Positions 26,453-40,281 of a stretch of 64,000 nt of DNA are shown here, one piece after another (the first letter of the stretch is position 1; each line of letters begins with the position of its first letter). Under the pieces are notes generated by a model. It was not told the origin of the DNA and did no database searches. It saw nothing but the letters and a program-made list of their open reading frames with translations. A program made the position numbers and the translations under genes. Source of the stretch: Rotaria sp. Silwood1 (lineage: Eukaryota; Rotifera; Eurotatoria; Philodinida; Philodinidae); contig CAJNOP010000026.1 of the NCBI GenBank assembly GCA_905250075.1, positions 2,211 through 66,210 of the forward strand, in the 5' to 3' direction.

Positions 26453-29400
26453 ATGCCAAGAAAAATACATTTTCAAGTTGTTTATTCATCAAGTTCAGAT
26501 GAACAACATCCGGCTAGTGAATTAAATCATCATGGACCATTAGTTAATGGTTGGCAAAGTAGTCGATTTAGTTCATATCCACAAGAACTTATTTTACAGT
26601 TTGAAAATCATGTACGACTTCGACGTATACAATTACTTTCTCATCAATATTTAATTGGTAAAAATGGAAAATTTTCATTAGAATAATTCTTCATTGATAT
26701 TGCTTACATTTTTAGCTTCAAAAATTGAATTTTTTATTGGAGATTGTACAACGGATGAAAGTGTATCACTCGAAAATGCACGTTATACTCGTCTTGGGTA
26801 AAATATGAACATTTAAATATGAATTTGTTTTGTTTTTTTTTTCTGAATAAGAAATTGTTGTTGTTTTTAAAAGATATATTGAATTATCAAGTAATGAACG
26901 AACGGATTTTAAAGCACGAGAACTTAAATCAATACATATTGATGCTGAAGGAATATTTTTAAAATTAGTTATACATAAAAATTATGTTAATCGATCGAAT
27001 CTATATAATCAAGTAATATTATATTTTATAAAAAATAAAAACAAATAATTAGAAATTTGTTGTTTAAGGTAAGCATTGTTGCAATCAATTTACTCGGTGA
27101 TGATATTGATAAAGTAAGAAAAAATAGAAAAGAACTTTATTTATTTTTGTTTTCATATTGAATCTAATCGATGTATATTTTTGTAGTCACATGAAAATGG
27201 TGAAAATCAGTCAGACGTACTTGCAAACAGGTAGATTATTTAACTAATTTGTTTTATTTCAGAAAATCAAACTACTGTTGTTGTTGTTTTTTTGTTTTTA
27301 TTTAATATAGTTCAAGATCGGATCAAATCTCAATTATTGATGACCTCGCATTTGCTATGTATCAAGATCCTGAAATAGCTGCGATTATAAAAAATTTAGA
27401 TCGTAAAAAACAAGAATGTGTTCAGGGTAAAAAAAAATTTTCATTGAACTCTTTTTTAATTTCTCATTATTTTCTTTCATCTAATATCTAGATGAAAAAT
27501 TTGATCAAGCTCGAAAATTTAAACAAGCTATTCAAGAATTAATAAAAGTATGTCAAGATTTTATTTATTCTCATTGATGATTGTGATTAAATCGAATAAA
27601 CTCAATTTTAGATTGGTGAACGACTTGCTCGTTATGAAGTTGAAAAACGACAAGCTATTGAAGTATGTTACAAATTTTTGTCGATTTATGACAATATGAA
27701 ACCATAGAAAAAAAAAATTCGTTTTTTTTTTTTTTTCTTTTTCTTCTCTTTCTTAGAATGAAGATTATGAAACAGCACAATCAAAAAAAGATAAAATGGA
27801 ACTTTATCGTGCTGAAACATATAAACAACTTCAAGTACTTAATTTGCTCGATGTTGTTATTGTAAGTAAAAGAAAAAAACATCAAATTTTTCTTATTCTA
27901 CAGATGATTCATTTTTTTGTTTTTGAAATAATATAAATATTCATCATAGGAAGGTGGTGAAGGTACTGAATTTCTAAAACGTTTACAGGAAATTGAAAAT
28001 AATGAACAACAACAAGATAATTTTAATCAAGAGGTAGACATATTTCAATGTATTACATATCTATATATAACAAATGTGCTACAATATAATTTCCTCTCAG
28101 TATTTTCTTAATATCATCGTCATGCCTGAATTTGTTTTTTTTTTCAAGAACTGACGATTCAATTATTCCACAAAAAAATGTATCACAAGTTTTGCTAACA
28201 AAATTATTAAGTAGATAAATAAGAATACAAAGCTTTAATATGCCAATTTTTTTAAGTTTTCAGAATAATGTAGTATTTTTTTTTTTCTAGCCTTGTGTAA
28301 ATAGAAGAACATGTAAGAGTATATTGAGGAGTGTAATTAAGTGTACTTTTTCTTATGATTTGCAGTGCAGTTCGTTTCAGTTAAATATTTGGATGCTAAA
28401 GTTATTTTATTCAAATTAAGCTGAAGGCACGTAAACTTTGCTTATGTTGTATTAATGTGCCAGAATAAATAAATGTGAGTATGGTCTTAGTGTAATTCTA
28501 AACAAAACCTTAAAAGGGTTTGTGTTCATAGGTCTCTGGACCAAAATTATAACATTTTTTACTGAAGTTTTGATCCTGCTTTAGATACATACTAAAATTC
28601 AAAGAAGAGAGTTTCGATATGAACATATCCTCATAGATAAGTCGAATAATTCGTAGAATATCTTCAAAGTTTCATTCGAGAGAAATGTTCTTTTGTTGAG
28701 ATATTGAAGTTCCAAAAAATATTCGTTTGCCACAGGTATAATACAAAAATCTAGGTTACTTGATGATTTAATATTTCGATATCATAACTCCGCTTCAAAA
28801 ACCTATGGGGACGAATCGTTATAGACTTTTGCTGGTCTTATCAAAGCGCTCTTGCAGGCTCAGTTTAAGTTTAAGGAGCAGGTGTTCATAAGTGTTATTG
28901 ACTTGTTGTTTTCATTGACTCATAGAAATTTTTCTGAGAACTTTCTAAATCATTGATCCATAAACTATTATTTTTGCTAAGTTTGAAAAAGGCAATAATT
29001 CATTTACATGAGACTAACATGTTCAAAAACAAAAACTTGTCAAGAGTTACAAGATTACCATTAGCTTTTTTTTGTGTTAATTTACTGTGCTAATGAATAG
29101 ACCTAAACAGACTTTATTTCTTTGTGAAAGTTGAGCATGTTTTTGAAGCCTCACACTATTATTTATCGAATTTTTCCGCTGAACATTTTCTGTAGCAAAA
29201 CTTGTGTTATATTCTTCTAAAACATTGAATGAAAGATTAAAAATAAATGATTAAAGAATAATTATCAACTTTGGCTTCAGTGTTAATAAAATACTTCGAT
29301 TGATATCTATTCTAGCGCACTTGTTATATATTGTTTGAATTTCACTTACACATATCGTCATTATATCATACAAATTATTTATTTAATCAAAAACACTTCT

Positions 29401-32400
29401 ATGCTTGTTTAGCTCACTTTAACTAAAAACAAGCAAAAGGAATAATTTTAATTCAATATTTTATTTCTTTTGTTTTAGTCTCCTCGTCCATTAAAACAAC
29501 AAAATCATGGTAATTTTATTTAGATTTTTGTTTCTCGTTTTTTTTTTTTTTTATCAATTATTGTTTAATTAAGGACGTAGTCGTAATCCAGTTCAAACTC
29601 ATCGTTCACCAGAATCAACTGTTTCTTATGGACCACCAACTTTACATGATCAATCGGTATCACCATTACCTACTGCTACAAATACAACACATCGAACAAG
29701 TGTTATTGGAATTGGAGGCGGCGGTGGTGGCGGTGGTTATATATCACCAGAATATCCAAAACCACGTACTCCATATGAAGATAAGGTTATTCCTACATTA
29801 CGAAATAAAAATCGTGTTGATGTAGCAAATCTACAAAGTTCTTTAATTGCAAGTAATGATGCTGGAGGAACGAATAATGAAGAGACAGAAAGTATATATG
29901 GTGGAACAAATAATACACAGAATGATGATGCAACTGCAGAATTAAATCAAGCAGAAATGATTGAAGCTAATCAAATGATGATTGTTTTTGATAAACAATT
30001 GGTAAGAGTTAATAATTCATTGAAATTTTTTGATGTTAGTTAATTTTCTATATACATAAGACTTTGTTTCCATCTAAAATGAAATGATAGATTTCAAATT
30101 TTTGTGGCATTATTAAAGTTTTATGATCGGTAATGAAAGCATGCATTTAGTCTTATATGTAGTTAGTAAAGTATAATTCCGAGCAGTGGCGTAGCCAGAA
30201 ATTTTTCAAAGGGGGTGCCGACTCATTATGGGATGTGCACGGCAGCAGTAAAATAAATTTTTATTTCTAAAAAAAATATTTTACCTGTAGTCCCCACCAG
30301 GTGTTTTTTTTGGTCAAAGGGGGGTGCCCGGCACCCTGGACACACCCTCTGGCTACGCCCTTGATTTCGAGGTGAAAGAAATGCTGCATTGGACTGACCT
30401 TTTAACTAAACTTACTAATATATATATGAATCAGAAAAAAAATTAAATGATTATATCTTAAGTTTATCTTAATGCATGATAATGTTAAGCTTACAAGATT
30501 CTTTTAACAATGTTAGATATTAAAATTAATCTTCATAGGAGAGAATATTTCTTCTATCACAAAGTAAACATAGAATAAGAAATAAATTTGAGATTCGTAA
30601 TTATTAAGAAAAATTATGCATTCGAGTTAAGTATGTACAACGTTGGTGTAAATACTGACAGTAAATCATCAATACAACATCTATTCAGGCACCAATTAGT
30701 CTAACATTCGACGTTTGCTGTAATATTAAGACACAAATTTTACCGGAATATGTTTTTTTTTTGTATAGTGATGTGTTCTAGTGCTTCAATTAACACTGAT
30801 GTACGTGTAGGTTAGTGTGACCTAACTATACTGACGAGAGTACCTCTTCACCTGCCGACTTCCGATTACAATGACATTTTTTTATCTCTAGATACTAGAT
30901 AGTGTTGTAATAAAAATCCTAAAAGGATTTGGGTTTCTATTGAGATTTGACTCAGTAATCGATTTTGTTTTCTTAGAGGTTCCAGGTTTTTACAACACTT
31001 GTATTTTCGAATTTTAATTTGAAACTTTTGACTCATTTCCATGAAGAATGTATGCAGTATACATATTTTGAAAGCTATCTATCTCGAAGAGATTTTGCTT
31101 AAAATTTCTGAATTTTTTTTTCGTTGGAACTACTTTAGTTAAATTCTCATTATGTATCAAGTTTTAGAACAAACTTCAAAAATACAAGTTTTTCGAATAG
31201 CTAGAATCTGAAGAAAAAGAACTAATATCTGAATCAAATCTCTTATTTTCAATTAATAATATTCCTTTTTGTTTTTCTTTTAAAGATTGGTAAACTATAT
31301 CATCGAAATCATGCTCAACGTGAAGAAGCACTAGATGAAATTTATCAAATATTAAATTCATTTTCTGGTGATCAAGAAGATGCTCGTGCTCATTTACGTG
31401 CTGGTAGTTTTGTTGTAGCACGAATGTTTCGTGCTGATGTTCTTGCAACATTTTCACATTCACTTAAACTTTTTCATTTATTAATGAATGATTATGTTCG
31501 ACGACATTCAATACAAAAACAAGATATTATAGCGAGTTTAGAACGTGTTTTACCTGTTTTATTACAACGTACAGGTGATTCAAATGCACGTTTAAGACAA
31601 CGAGCACAAGAAGCTATTATTGAATCTGCATCATATCCAGAATTAAAACCTTTACATATAATAACACATTATTGTGTATTACCATTTAATAAAACATGTG
31701 CACCAAGATTAGCTATAAGTCGATGTGAACTTATTGAAGAATTAATGAAAATTCTTGATGTTAAAACAGGTGAAAATGGTTTAAATGTTGATAATGTTAG
31801 TAAATTTTGTGCACAAGCACTTGAACATAATGGTAATTTCTTATGATTTATAATTTAATATAAATGTCTATGTGTTTTATATTTTGTAGCCGGTGAAGTA
31901 CGAGAATTGGCTATGAAACTTTTACTTAGTTTATATAAAGTATAATGAAAAATAAAATACAAAAAATTTTATGTTGAAAAGAAACAAATCTTTTGTTTTT
32001 TTTTTTTATTTATAGACACATGGATCAATTGTAAAACGTTATCTTCCACCTGATAATGATCAAACACGTCGAATAAAAAAATATCGTGATATGTTTGATG
32101 CATTTGATCGAATGGATGGACGAACTGTTAAAGGAGATGAAAAAGTAATTTTTTTTATTATTTTCAATAATAAATCAAAAGTATTGATTTTTATTTTTAG
32201 GCATCAACTAGTGATCCATCTGAAACTGGACGAAAACAAGGTGGAACATCAGATGCAGGAAAACGTGATATTTTAAAACAACAAAATATAGCACGTGAAC
32301 AACAAAAAAATGTAACCAAAAAAAAAAAATTATTCTTAGAAGGAAAAGAAAAATCGATTTGTTTGTTTTTTTTTCTTTGATTTAGTTTGATGCAAAAGGA

Positions 32401-34068
32401 TCAACTAGTAAATCTCGTACACCAACACGACTCGATCGAAAAACACCAACGACTAGTGTTGCTGATGAATCTGAATTTACTCCAGAAAAGTATGTTAAAA
32501 GAAAATATAAATATTCAACATATTATTTCAAATAGATTTCATTAGATAATGTTCGAATCAAATTTAGGTAATGAGATGACCATGTATTAAAATTCTTATA
32601 TAAAAAAAAAAGAAAAAAATTAAAAGTTTTCATCCTATATAAAATAAAATAATAATGTTCTATGCTTCTATAAAATCATTAATATTATTCTCAAAATTAT
32701 TGCCCATTAACACAAACAATTAGATAAACTAAAAGTTATCGAAAGGTTTCCTCGATTTCTATGATTTTGTTTTGTTTTTTCAGTAAAATAGATCGAAAAC
32801 TCTTCTTTCAAAAGTCGAAAAAAAATAAAGACTGATATTGGCGTGTTTCTTTAAGGGCACCACGTCCTTTCATAGGTTTCTCAAGAATGATTCGATCAAT
32901 AATTCTGAAATTTTCAAGGTAGATAGATCTCGACAAGCAGGGTGTGAATATGATAGGGTTAAAAGTGTCAGATGGTTATTTATAGAAGATACAGATTCAA
33001 ACATGACCCCCCCCCCTCCTTCCCGCAAACAGCCATGTACACCCTAATTTGGTTCTAGTTATCACATAAAAAGTTTCAGCTCAATCGGCTGAAGTGTCAG
33101 GAGAAAAAACTTCAATTTTTCTATTCAAAAATTGAGTTTTAGACTATATAATGGCTACAGAAAAACAAGGATTTTAGATCACGAAAGAAGCAAGAGGGTG
33201 CTCTTAAATGCATGTTTCTTTGTAATATAAAATTCTTTTTTTTTTCCTGAATCTTACCAATTTTATATAGTATAAAATGTCATAAGTATTAACTGTATTT
33301 TATCTGAATGACACAAAAAGATTTGTCCTTGTCCTCTCCATTTTTAATTTTCCTGTGAGGGTTTTTATAAAGATTGTTTTGTCGCCTCTTTTGATAATAT
33401 ACTAAATATATCTTTGTTTAGTACATGTATTTTTTGTGGTGAAAAAAATGAAGATTTTGTACGCGATGGTCTTGAACAACATTATTGGGCTAATTGTCCA
33501 ATGTTACGAAGGTGTCAAGAATGCAATCAAGTATAGTTTTTGTAGATCTTGTTTTTTTTTTACGTTATTTTTGTTTTTATTTTTTTTTTAGGTAGTAGAA
33601 ATTGGAATTTATATTGATCATTTATTACGTGAATGTGGAAAGAAAGGAAAATATCAACAATGTCCCCGATGTACAGAAGCAATTGGAAATGATTTTGATG
33701 TTCATGTTAAACTTAAAGAATGTCATGAAACAAAACCAAATACAAGTCGTTGTCCATTATGTCATATGAATATACCTGAAGGTGATAAACCATGGCGTGA
33801 TCATTTAATGGGTGTTGATGGTTGTGTTAAAAATCCACGACGTATTCAAGCATTAAAAAAGAGTAATTTATTAACAAAAAACAATAATCAAAAATATGAT
33901 GATTTAATAAAAAAAAAATTTTTTTTCTTTGTATTCTTTTTTTTTTTAGATAAATATTCTCAACAGCAACAACAACAAAAATCAGTTGTTGTTCCAACAT
34001 CTCAAGTAAATGTAATGAAAAAAACAACAACAGGTGGACAAAAAAAAGTAACAACAACAGTTAAATAA
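26453..34068 (+). CDS. CEP104: Centrosomal protein of 104 kDa (ciliary tip protein)
   Basis: CEP104 sits at centrioles and at the growing tips of cilia and binds tubulin. The first exon (26453-26657) begins MPRKIHFQVVYSSSS and has LSHQYLI, closely matching the start of vertebrate CEP104. The following exons continue the N-terminal beta domain (SKIEFFIGD, ARELKSIHIDAEG, VSIVAINLLGDD). Then come DDLAFAMYQDPE and a coiled-coil stretch (GERLARYEVEKRQAI). The TOG-type helical domain is in the exon from about 31,286 to 31,832. The C-terminus carries cysteine/histidine fingers (TCIFCGEK, CPMLRRCQEC, CPRCTEAIG, CPLCHMNIPEGDKPW). A last intron (33863-33949) keeps the frame to TAA at 34066-34068. The tail is rich in Gln, Thr and Lys. 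No clear SxIP (EB1-binding) motif was seen. Large introns at about 28,035-29,478, 30,003-31,286 and 32,490-33,420 hold repeats. An AATAAA lies at 34,416. Confidence 0.93.
28505..28576 (+). repeat. Dispersed intronic repeat, copy A
   Basis: A segment of about 70 bp in a CEP104 intron starts AACCTTAAAAGGGTTTG and ends TTTTACTGAAGTTTTGATCC. The same two blocks, at nearly the same spacing, occur in a DNA ligase III intron at 47,240-47,311. This suggests two copies of an uncatalogued repeat. Confidence 0.45.
30184..30363. mobile_element. 180-bp hAT-like miniature element in a CEP104 intron
   Basis: The left end is CAGTGGCGTAGCCAGA and the right end, read inwards on the other strand, is CAAGGGCGTAGCCAGA (14 of 16 identical). 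The match continues loosely through a G-run and GGGTGCC. The element is bordered by attccgag (30176-30183) and atttcgag (30364-30371), an 8-bp duplication with one mismatch. Eight-base duplications and CA...TG ends are typical of hAT transposons. No coding sequence is inside. It is older than a fresh insertion, given the differences between the ends. Confidence 0.8.
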
Positions 34069-37000
34069 ATGAATATAATTCTCATAAACAATCTCACGAT
34101 CATTACTTTTCGTTTTTTCTTCTTTTCTGTTTAAAAATGATACTGTATGGTCTTTGTGTTCTTTATTTAAAATGACATCTATTCTGTTTCTTTTTTTTTT
34201 TGATACCATCACATACCATCATTATTGTTTTGTTTTTATGGTGACGATTTCTCATTCTGAATAATAATTACGAAATTTTTCTTTTCTTCTTTTTTTTTTC
34301 TCCATGTTCTTTTATGTTTGAGGGCCGATTTGCTTTTCTTTTTTCATTTTCGTTTGAAAAATGAGTGATTATTGTTATTATTTGGCATTTTGTGTACATA
34401 TATATACTTTAAAATAATAAATGTATTATAGGTTGGGTTTATTTGTAGTGATCTTGCAAAAATGGACATGTTTTGAAACTAAGAAATTCTTTGTTCTCTA
34501 TTTCTACCAGAATCATTAAATCAACATAAAACATCATTTGAGCCTATATATGTAGTGTCGTGCATGGGTACGACTTTAGGCTAGCACATTCGGCCGTCTT
34601 GTACCTGATGCCAGACCAGAGCTAATCGACATGAAACAAATACTTTCACAGTCACAGTATGATATTCAAGCTGTTATTCTATATGGAGAAGTATACTATT
34701 TTGTTTCTTTCATAAACAGCTATAGAATAAAGTAAACAATGCAAGATTTATTTGATGTCTTTATGTTTCAAAAATTCGATCAATTATGGTAACCATACGT
34801 TTGCTTGTTGCTGATGACACTTGAATACAATGTAGTTTTAGTGCCCAATGTCATAATTGTGGATACATACACGAATGCTTTTTCCATCATGATAATACAT
34901 GTTCACCTTTTCGATTATTCGTTTTCATTTCCATACATTTAATTACTTCGTTATATGCTTCTTCATCATCTATAAATAATCTTTCATTAAAAACGAATTC
35001 TTGTAGTACAAGAATATTGGTCTCGACTTTTGTAACTTGTTCTCGAGTACAATCAATTGCTCAGATTTTCACTCTTATGCGTTTATATAAAACAGCAGTT
35101 TGAAAAAGTAAAAATATTTTGAAATATCAAGATCTCGTTGATTGCTGAGTCGCGCTCTGCACTCGAACTCATGCTCAGACCTAGGTCATAGTAGAATAGA
35201 AAAATTTTTGATCATCATATTGTGTGTTTTCGAATTCTGAAACCTACAAATTGTTTCTTACAATTTGATCAGTACTTCATGTATTCGTTTGTTACTTATT
35301 TGCTGCAGCAATTAACTAGAACTAAAGTGAATTCGAATCGAATCGATTTAAATATTCAGATAGTGCAGATTTTTTACAAACAAGAAGAAAGTCAAGATCA
35401 TATTCTTTTATTATCTCGTTGGTCTAATGTATTAAAATACTATCGTACTGTTGCTTAAACTGTAGAAAAGTAGTTTGTATTGATCGAAAAATATTTTATT
35501 CGAAAATTTGAAGAAATGTATCGAGTGTACATTTAAATTTTTTAATCATTAGTTTAGCAATCTTGATTTTTTGTTAGCGTTCTGTCTCTCTCTCTTTCTA
35601 GCCGGTAAGTAGAAATTTTCTCATTACCAGTTACTTGTTCACGTTAAGACAACTAATCATCCCTAGTTGTCCTGAGTACATTTTTTATTTTCTTGACTAT
35701 ATCCAATTTTTAACTGACAAACTAGATATCCGTCAGACGGATTTATACCTAATTTGAGGTAAAACAAAATACTTTTCAACATAACAATACACAAATAATA
35801 ATACGCGTTGACTATTAAATGTAGGATATTGATACTGAAAAAATATTTATAGCCTTCCTTTGGCATTTTGCTATTGTAATGAACAAAAGTAGCATCGATC
35901 TTTGCTCTATTAGATATCTAGTATATTTAATAGATTTCATTCTAGTTTATGAATGAAGAGCAGTGAAAATTTTCATCAATATTTTGATCATACTCATCTG
36001 TCAAATCTATTAATAAATACTGGCATTCGAATAATTATGACTTCGAATAATATTACAAATTTTTTTATTTATTATCAGCATGTTAACTGACGTCTATGAC
36101 ATTACAAATCTAAGTATATACTCATGTACAAGACTGCTACATTGATATATATCGAACTGTATCGACTAGTTTCATTCTTATACATAGATGGTGATCTTAA
36201 AGCTAATAATTCAACAATGAAGGCATTCGAATAAACTTTCATCAATAATCCGATCTTGAAAAAACTATCTATGTGTTATCATTGGACACTGGTAGTTATA
36301 TTCATGTCCCATGCTACATCTAAAAGCAACTAAATATTTGGTTTTTTGATTTGCTACCTCAGAAATAATAGCAAAAGTCATTGCTGATGAGCAATAGAGC
36401 AAGATTGAACTGAATATGAATCAGCTTGTACTTGAAATATATTATTCGAATTCGTACTAATAAAGGTTTGGATGCTTTAGGAATGTTCGTTTGTTGAAAG
36501 AAACTCGACTTTTTCAATCAACATTTGAAAAGTAATGATTAATAATTTCTTTAAATGATGGACAATCACAAATTCATATGAAAACAATTATACACACGTT
36601 CTATTTCAAAAATAATATCTGATAAAGAAAAAGAAAAATTTATCTTCTCGAATAAAATGTTTTTTTTTTTAAGATTAGCTATGAAAATTAAAAAATAAGA
36701 TTATCTCAATTTTGATTAGAATTCAAATTGTCTAAGCATGAGATGTTACATAGACACAGTTCACATACGATCATTTTCAAAAGTGATGACTGTATTTAAT
36801 GCAACAATTTTTCTAAAATCAAAAAATTTCTATTCCACTTCTTTGAATGGACTTTTATTTTCTTGTAAGGACAAAAAAGAAAACTGACACTGTTCATAGG
36901 AAAATATGAAATAAAACGTTGGAGATTTCATAGAAATTACTTGTTTCGTCCAGCAGTTCAATCTATCAACAATGACAAAATCGTGTACACAATGTAAGAT

Positions 37001-38691
37001 AGTAGAAAAAAGTTTAATAACAAGGTTTTTTTCTGACATATTAAGCAGTTAGCTCGTATTCAGACAATGATTTTAATAGCTAATAGAGTTTTTTGTCTAA
37101 AGTATTCTATACTAGATGAACTACGATGACAAGACTTCTAAAAAAAACAGTTGAATACAATAGTCTTCAGTTCTCAAAAGACTATTTTTTAACAATGTCA
37201 TTTTAAAAGCACAAAATGTGAAGTCACCGCATTTTCTAAAAACTTCCATTAAAAAATTAAAAATATCATCAAAAACAAAATGTATCAAAAAATTCATCGA
37301 AAACCGTCTTTCTTTAATTTTTGTAATATTTCTAACTTTTTAGGGAAAGGTCATAGTAAATTCATCGATCTCTCATTTTATGCTCTTTAAGATAGCACTG
37401 TTAAAAATAAGTAATCTTCTAATATTTCAAAACTATTGTGTTCAGTGTTTTTCAGGAAATCTTGCCATCATAGTTTATTTTGTATAGAATACAATAGATA
37501 GGAAATTCCATTAGCTATGAAAACCATTATCTAAATTTTAGCTAATTGCTTTATGCTATACAAAAATAAACGTCCTTGTTAAACTCTTTCCTTCACTATC
37601 TCATATTTGTGCCTTTGTTTCGACCGTATTCCAACTATTTGTCGTTATGCAATAAGTATAAAAAATTTTTCAGTAAAATTAACAAATGTCATTTTTTCTA
37701 AGACTTTCACAAATGTCAGTAAAGATATTGCACTAAATAATCGTTTATAAAAAATTTATACTATATTCACCTTAATTTACATAAGTGAACTGTCAATTAC
37801 TTTTTTTCAATCTCAATTCGTTTCATATTTTATTTTTTTGTCAACTAAAAGTAAAGTAGTATTATCTTTTCTTGCTAAATATAACATCTTACTATGATAA
37901 ACTGTCAATTATTTCATATAAACTATTAAAAAAAAAAAGAAACAATAATCTTCCATTTAGAAAATGTAAAAAAAATTAAAGAAATTAATTTCTAATAATA
38001 AATTCTAGAGAAAATTTTTATCACAATATGCAAATAACATAACTATTAATGTCGAATAGATATGTTTCTTTTTGTTTTTGAAATTTCAGGTTGATTATAC
38101 AAACATTAGATTTCTATCGGAATTCTACCATGAATAAATAATGACTTGTCATATTACAGAAATGACTTACATGAGACATCAGACAAACGTTATCTAATTT
38201 TTACATATTATTAATGTTTTTGATAGTTAATTAGAGCATCTACATTTCTATTTTGCACCGAAAGAAGTCTTTAAAAAAAACATTATGACCTTCTTTTTAT
38301 TTATTGTAAATAGTTACATATTTTTCTGAATGTAATCATTCAATTTTTGACATAAGTTCTTTAAAAAAAATTTGTCAATTTGTATGTAGAATTAATCTTA
38401 AATACTAAAAAAGAAACGATGAAAAGCAAAGAAAAGTAAAACAAAACAAAACAAAAAATAATTTGTTATATGAAGACACACTTCATTGTTCATATTATAT
38501 TTCCTGGTCAAAATAATCTTCTTTGTAAAACAAAAAAAAACCTATTTAGATTTAAATAATAATTTAAAGTAAATTGTAGTTATAAGCTTATCGTTTTATT
38601 AACTGAAATCTTTTTTGTTCACAATAAAAAAAAAACAACAACAACAACAACACATGAATATAAATCACAGTTTAGAAATAGTAGATACAGA
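34069..38691. other. 4.6-kb intergenic region, at most a gene fragment
   Basis: AT-rich DNA between CEP104 and the 529-residue membrane protein. Around 34,835-35,100 an open frame includes CHNCGYIHECFFHHDNTC, a cysteine/histidine pattern like a zinc-binding finger. At 35,222-35,458 another open frame of 78 residues starts with an ATG-like codon. Neither has clear splice partners or a recognisable family, so they may be remnants of one dead gene. The rest shows nothing. Confidence 0.45.
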
Positions 38692-40281
38692 TCATATTGA
38701 CTCATTGACAATCATACCTGGTGCGGCTAGAATAGTTGTAGTTACGCCATTATGACTGCCACTACTTTCATTATACATAGTAATTGAATCTTGTGGCATT
38801 ATATATGATTGATCTTCAATCATTGATGATGATAAATCAATAACGAATGAATTTGCACTTTGTTCATTTTGACTTGAATTAACATTATATGGTATAAATT
38901 GTAATCGAAAACATATTGTTGGTTTTTCTAATTTCCATGAAAAACGTAAATTTGTATGACATAAATAAAATATTATTGATTGTATATGTTTAGAGAATTG
39001 AGTTAGAAAACAAAAAAGAAATAATAAACTCATACGTAATGGTATTGAAAAATAACTTATTAAAAAAAGAGAATAAAAGAATATTCTTATTGGTAACCAT
39101 TTAAATGGTGTTTGAACAAAACATAATATTATTGTTAATAGACATACATAAATAAGGCGAATAAAGGTAAACAATGTATGTGAATAAATAATAATATATA
39201 GAAAATTTTTTAAATGCATTAATAAAATAAACTGTTTATGTCTTTCGATTGATTTTTTTCTTCTAAATGTAAATGGTTTATCATAAAATTGTTTATGATA
39301 ATTAATTGATGTATCTGTTATTTTATATGCATAAATAACTGTTAAATAATATGATATTAAAATAAAATAACATATTGAATGAATTAATGAAAGAAAATTT
39401 GTTAAAAAAAAATTTTTTTGTCCATATGTACAACGATTAATACGATATGAATTATTATATTCATTTTCATCTGTTGTTTGATTTGATATTTCTTGTTGTT
39501 CAACACTTTTTATTATAGTAAAATATTCTAAAGGAATTTTCAATATTATTTCATGTATTGAACCATCTATATTGTTATGTATAATTTTATGTTTAGTAAT
39601 TTTTTGTTGATTTTGTATAAGAATATTTTTTTCATAACCTTGAGAATATTTATCAAGATCTGTTATAAAACGTTGATGAGAATGTATTTTTATTTCTGTT
39701 ATATTATATAATGATATAGGTAATTCTTGTACATTAATTTCATATTGTGTTTCATTTAATGTTATTAAATGTATTTTTTCTACTTTTAAATGTGTTATCC
39801 AATTATTAACATAAACAATAAATAATAAACAAACAAATGTTAATGCACCAGAATGAATATAACTTGAATTAGGTAAAACATTATGAGTTATAAAATATCG
39901 TATATGATGACGACTTAAAGCAAATATAAATATTATTGTTAAACATTGACCAGCATCTGATGACGATTTTAAATAATATGGCCAACGACATAATTGATTA
40001 AGAAAATGTTCAGTAGCATTATATTTCAATAATATTAATGATAATAATTGAATAAAATCATAGAATATTAACGCATATATTAATGGAATAAGACAAGTTA
40101 AAAAAAGTTTTTTCGATCGAAATATCAGAAGAATTAATGTTCCAATAATAAATAAACATGTTATAAAAGATAATATACAAAGAACACGAAATGATATTGT
40201 ATTAAGAAATATTTCCTCAATATCATCGAAAAATAATTTATAAATTGGTAACGAATTAATATGTAATTGATTGTTAGCCAT
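38692..40281 (-). CDS. Orphan seven-helix receptor-like membrane protein (intronless)
   Basis: One uninterrupted frame of 529 codons runs from ATG 40281 to TGA 38692-38694. Hydrophobic segments lie at about residues 32-56 (VLCILSFITCLFIIGTLIL), 59-85, 110-131 (GQCLTIIFIFALSRHH), 143-162, then after a long polar loop at about 290-315 (FLSLIHSICYFILISYYL), 350-385 and 395-425. Seven spans with the N-terminus outside would fit a G-protein-coupled receptor. The loop between spans 4 and 5 is unusually long (about 125 residues) and has several Asn-X-Ser/Thr sites. SRHH after span 3 stands where DRY would be. The C-terminal tail of about 80 residues is rich in Ser and polar residues. It lies alone, with several kilobases of non-coding DNA on each side. 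The family assignment is by topology only. Confidence 0.7.
   Translation of the reverse strand: MANNQLHINSLPIYKLFFDDIEEIFLNTISFRVLCILSFITCLFIIGTLILLIFRSKKLFLTCLIPLIYALIFYDFIQLLSLILLKYNATEHFLNQLCRWPYYLKSSSDAGQCLTIIFIFALSRHHIRYFITHNVLPNSSYIHSGALTFVCLLFIVYVNNWITHLKVEKIHLITLNETQYEINVQELPISLYNITEIKIHSHQRFITDLDKYSQGYEKNILIQNQQKITKHKIIHNNIDGSIHEIILKIPLEYFTIIKSVEQQEISNQTTDENEYNNSYRINRCTYGQKNFFLTNFLSLIHSICYFILISYYLTVIYAYKITDTSINYHKQFYDKPFTFRRKKSIERHKQFILLMHLKNFLYIIIYSHTLFTFIRLIYVCLLTIILCFVQTPFKWLPIRIFFYSLFLISYFSIPLRMSLLFLFCFLTQFSKHIQSIIFYLCHTNLRFSWKLEKPTICFRLQFIPYNVNSSQNEQSANSFVIDLSSSMIEDQSYIMPQDSITMYNESSGSHNGVTTTILAAPGMIVNESI

Noticed and set aside
33000-33020. Run of C as a possible functional tract
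   Set aside because: A short homopolymer in a CEP104 intron, with nothing around it to suggest a role.
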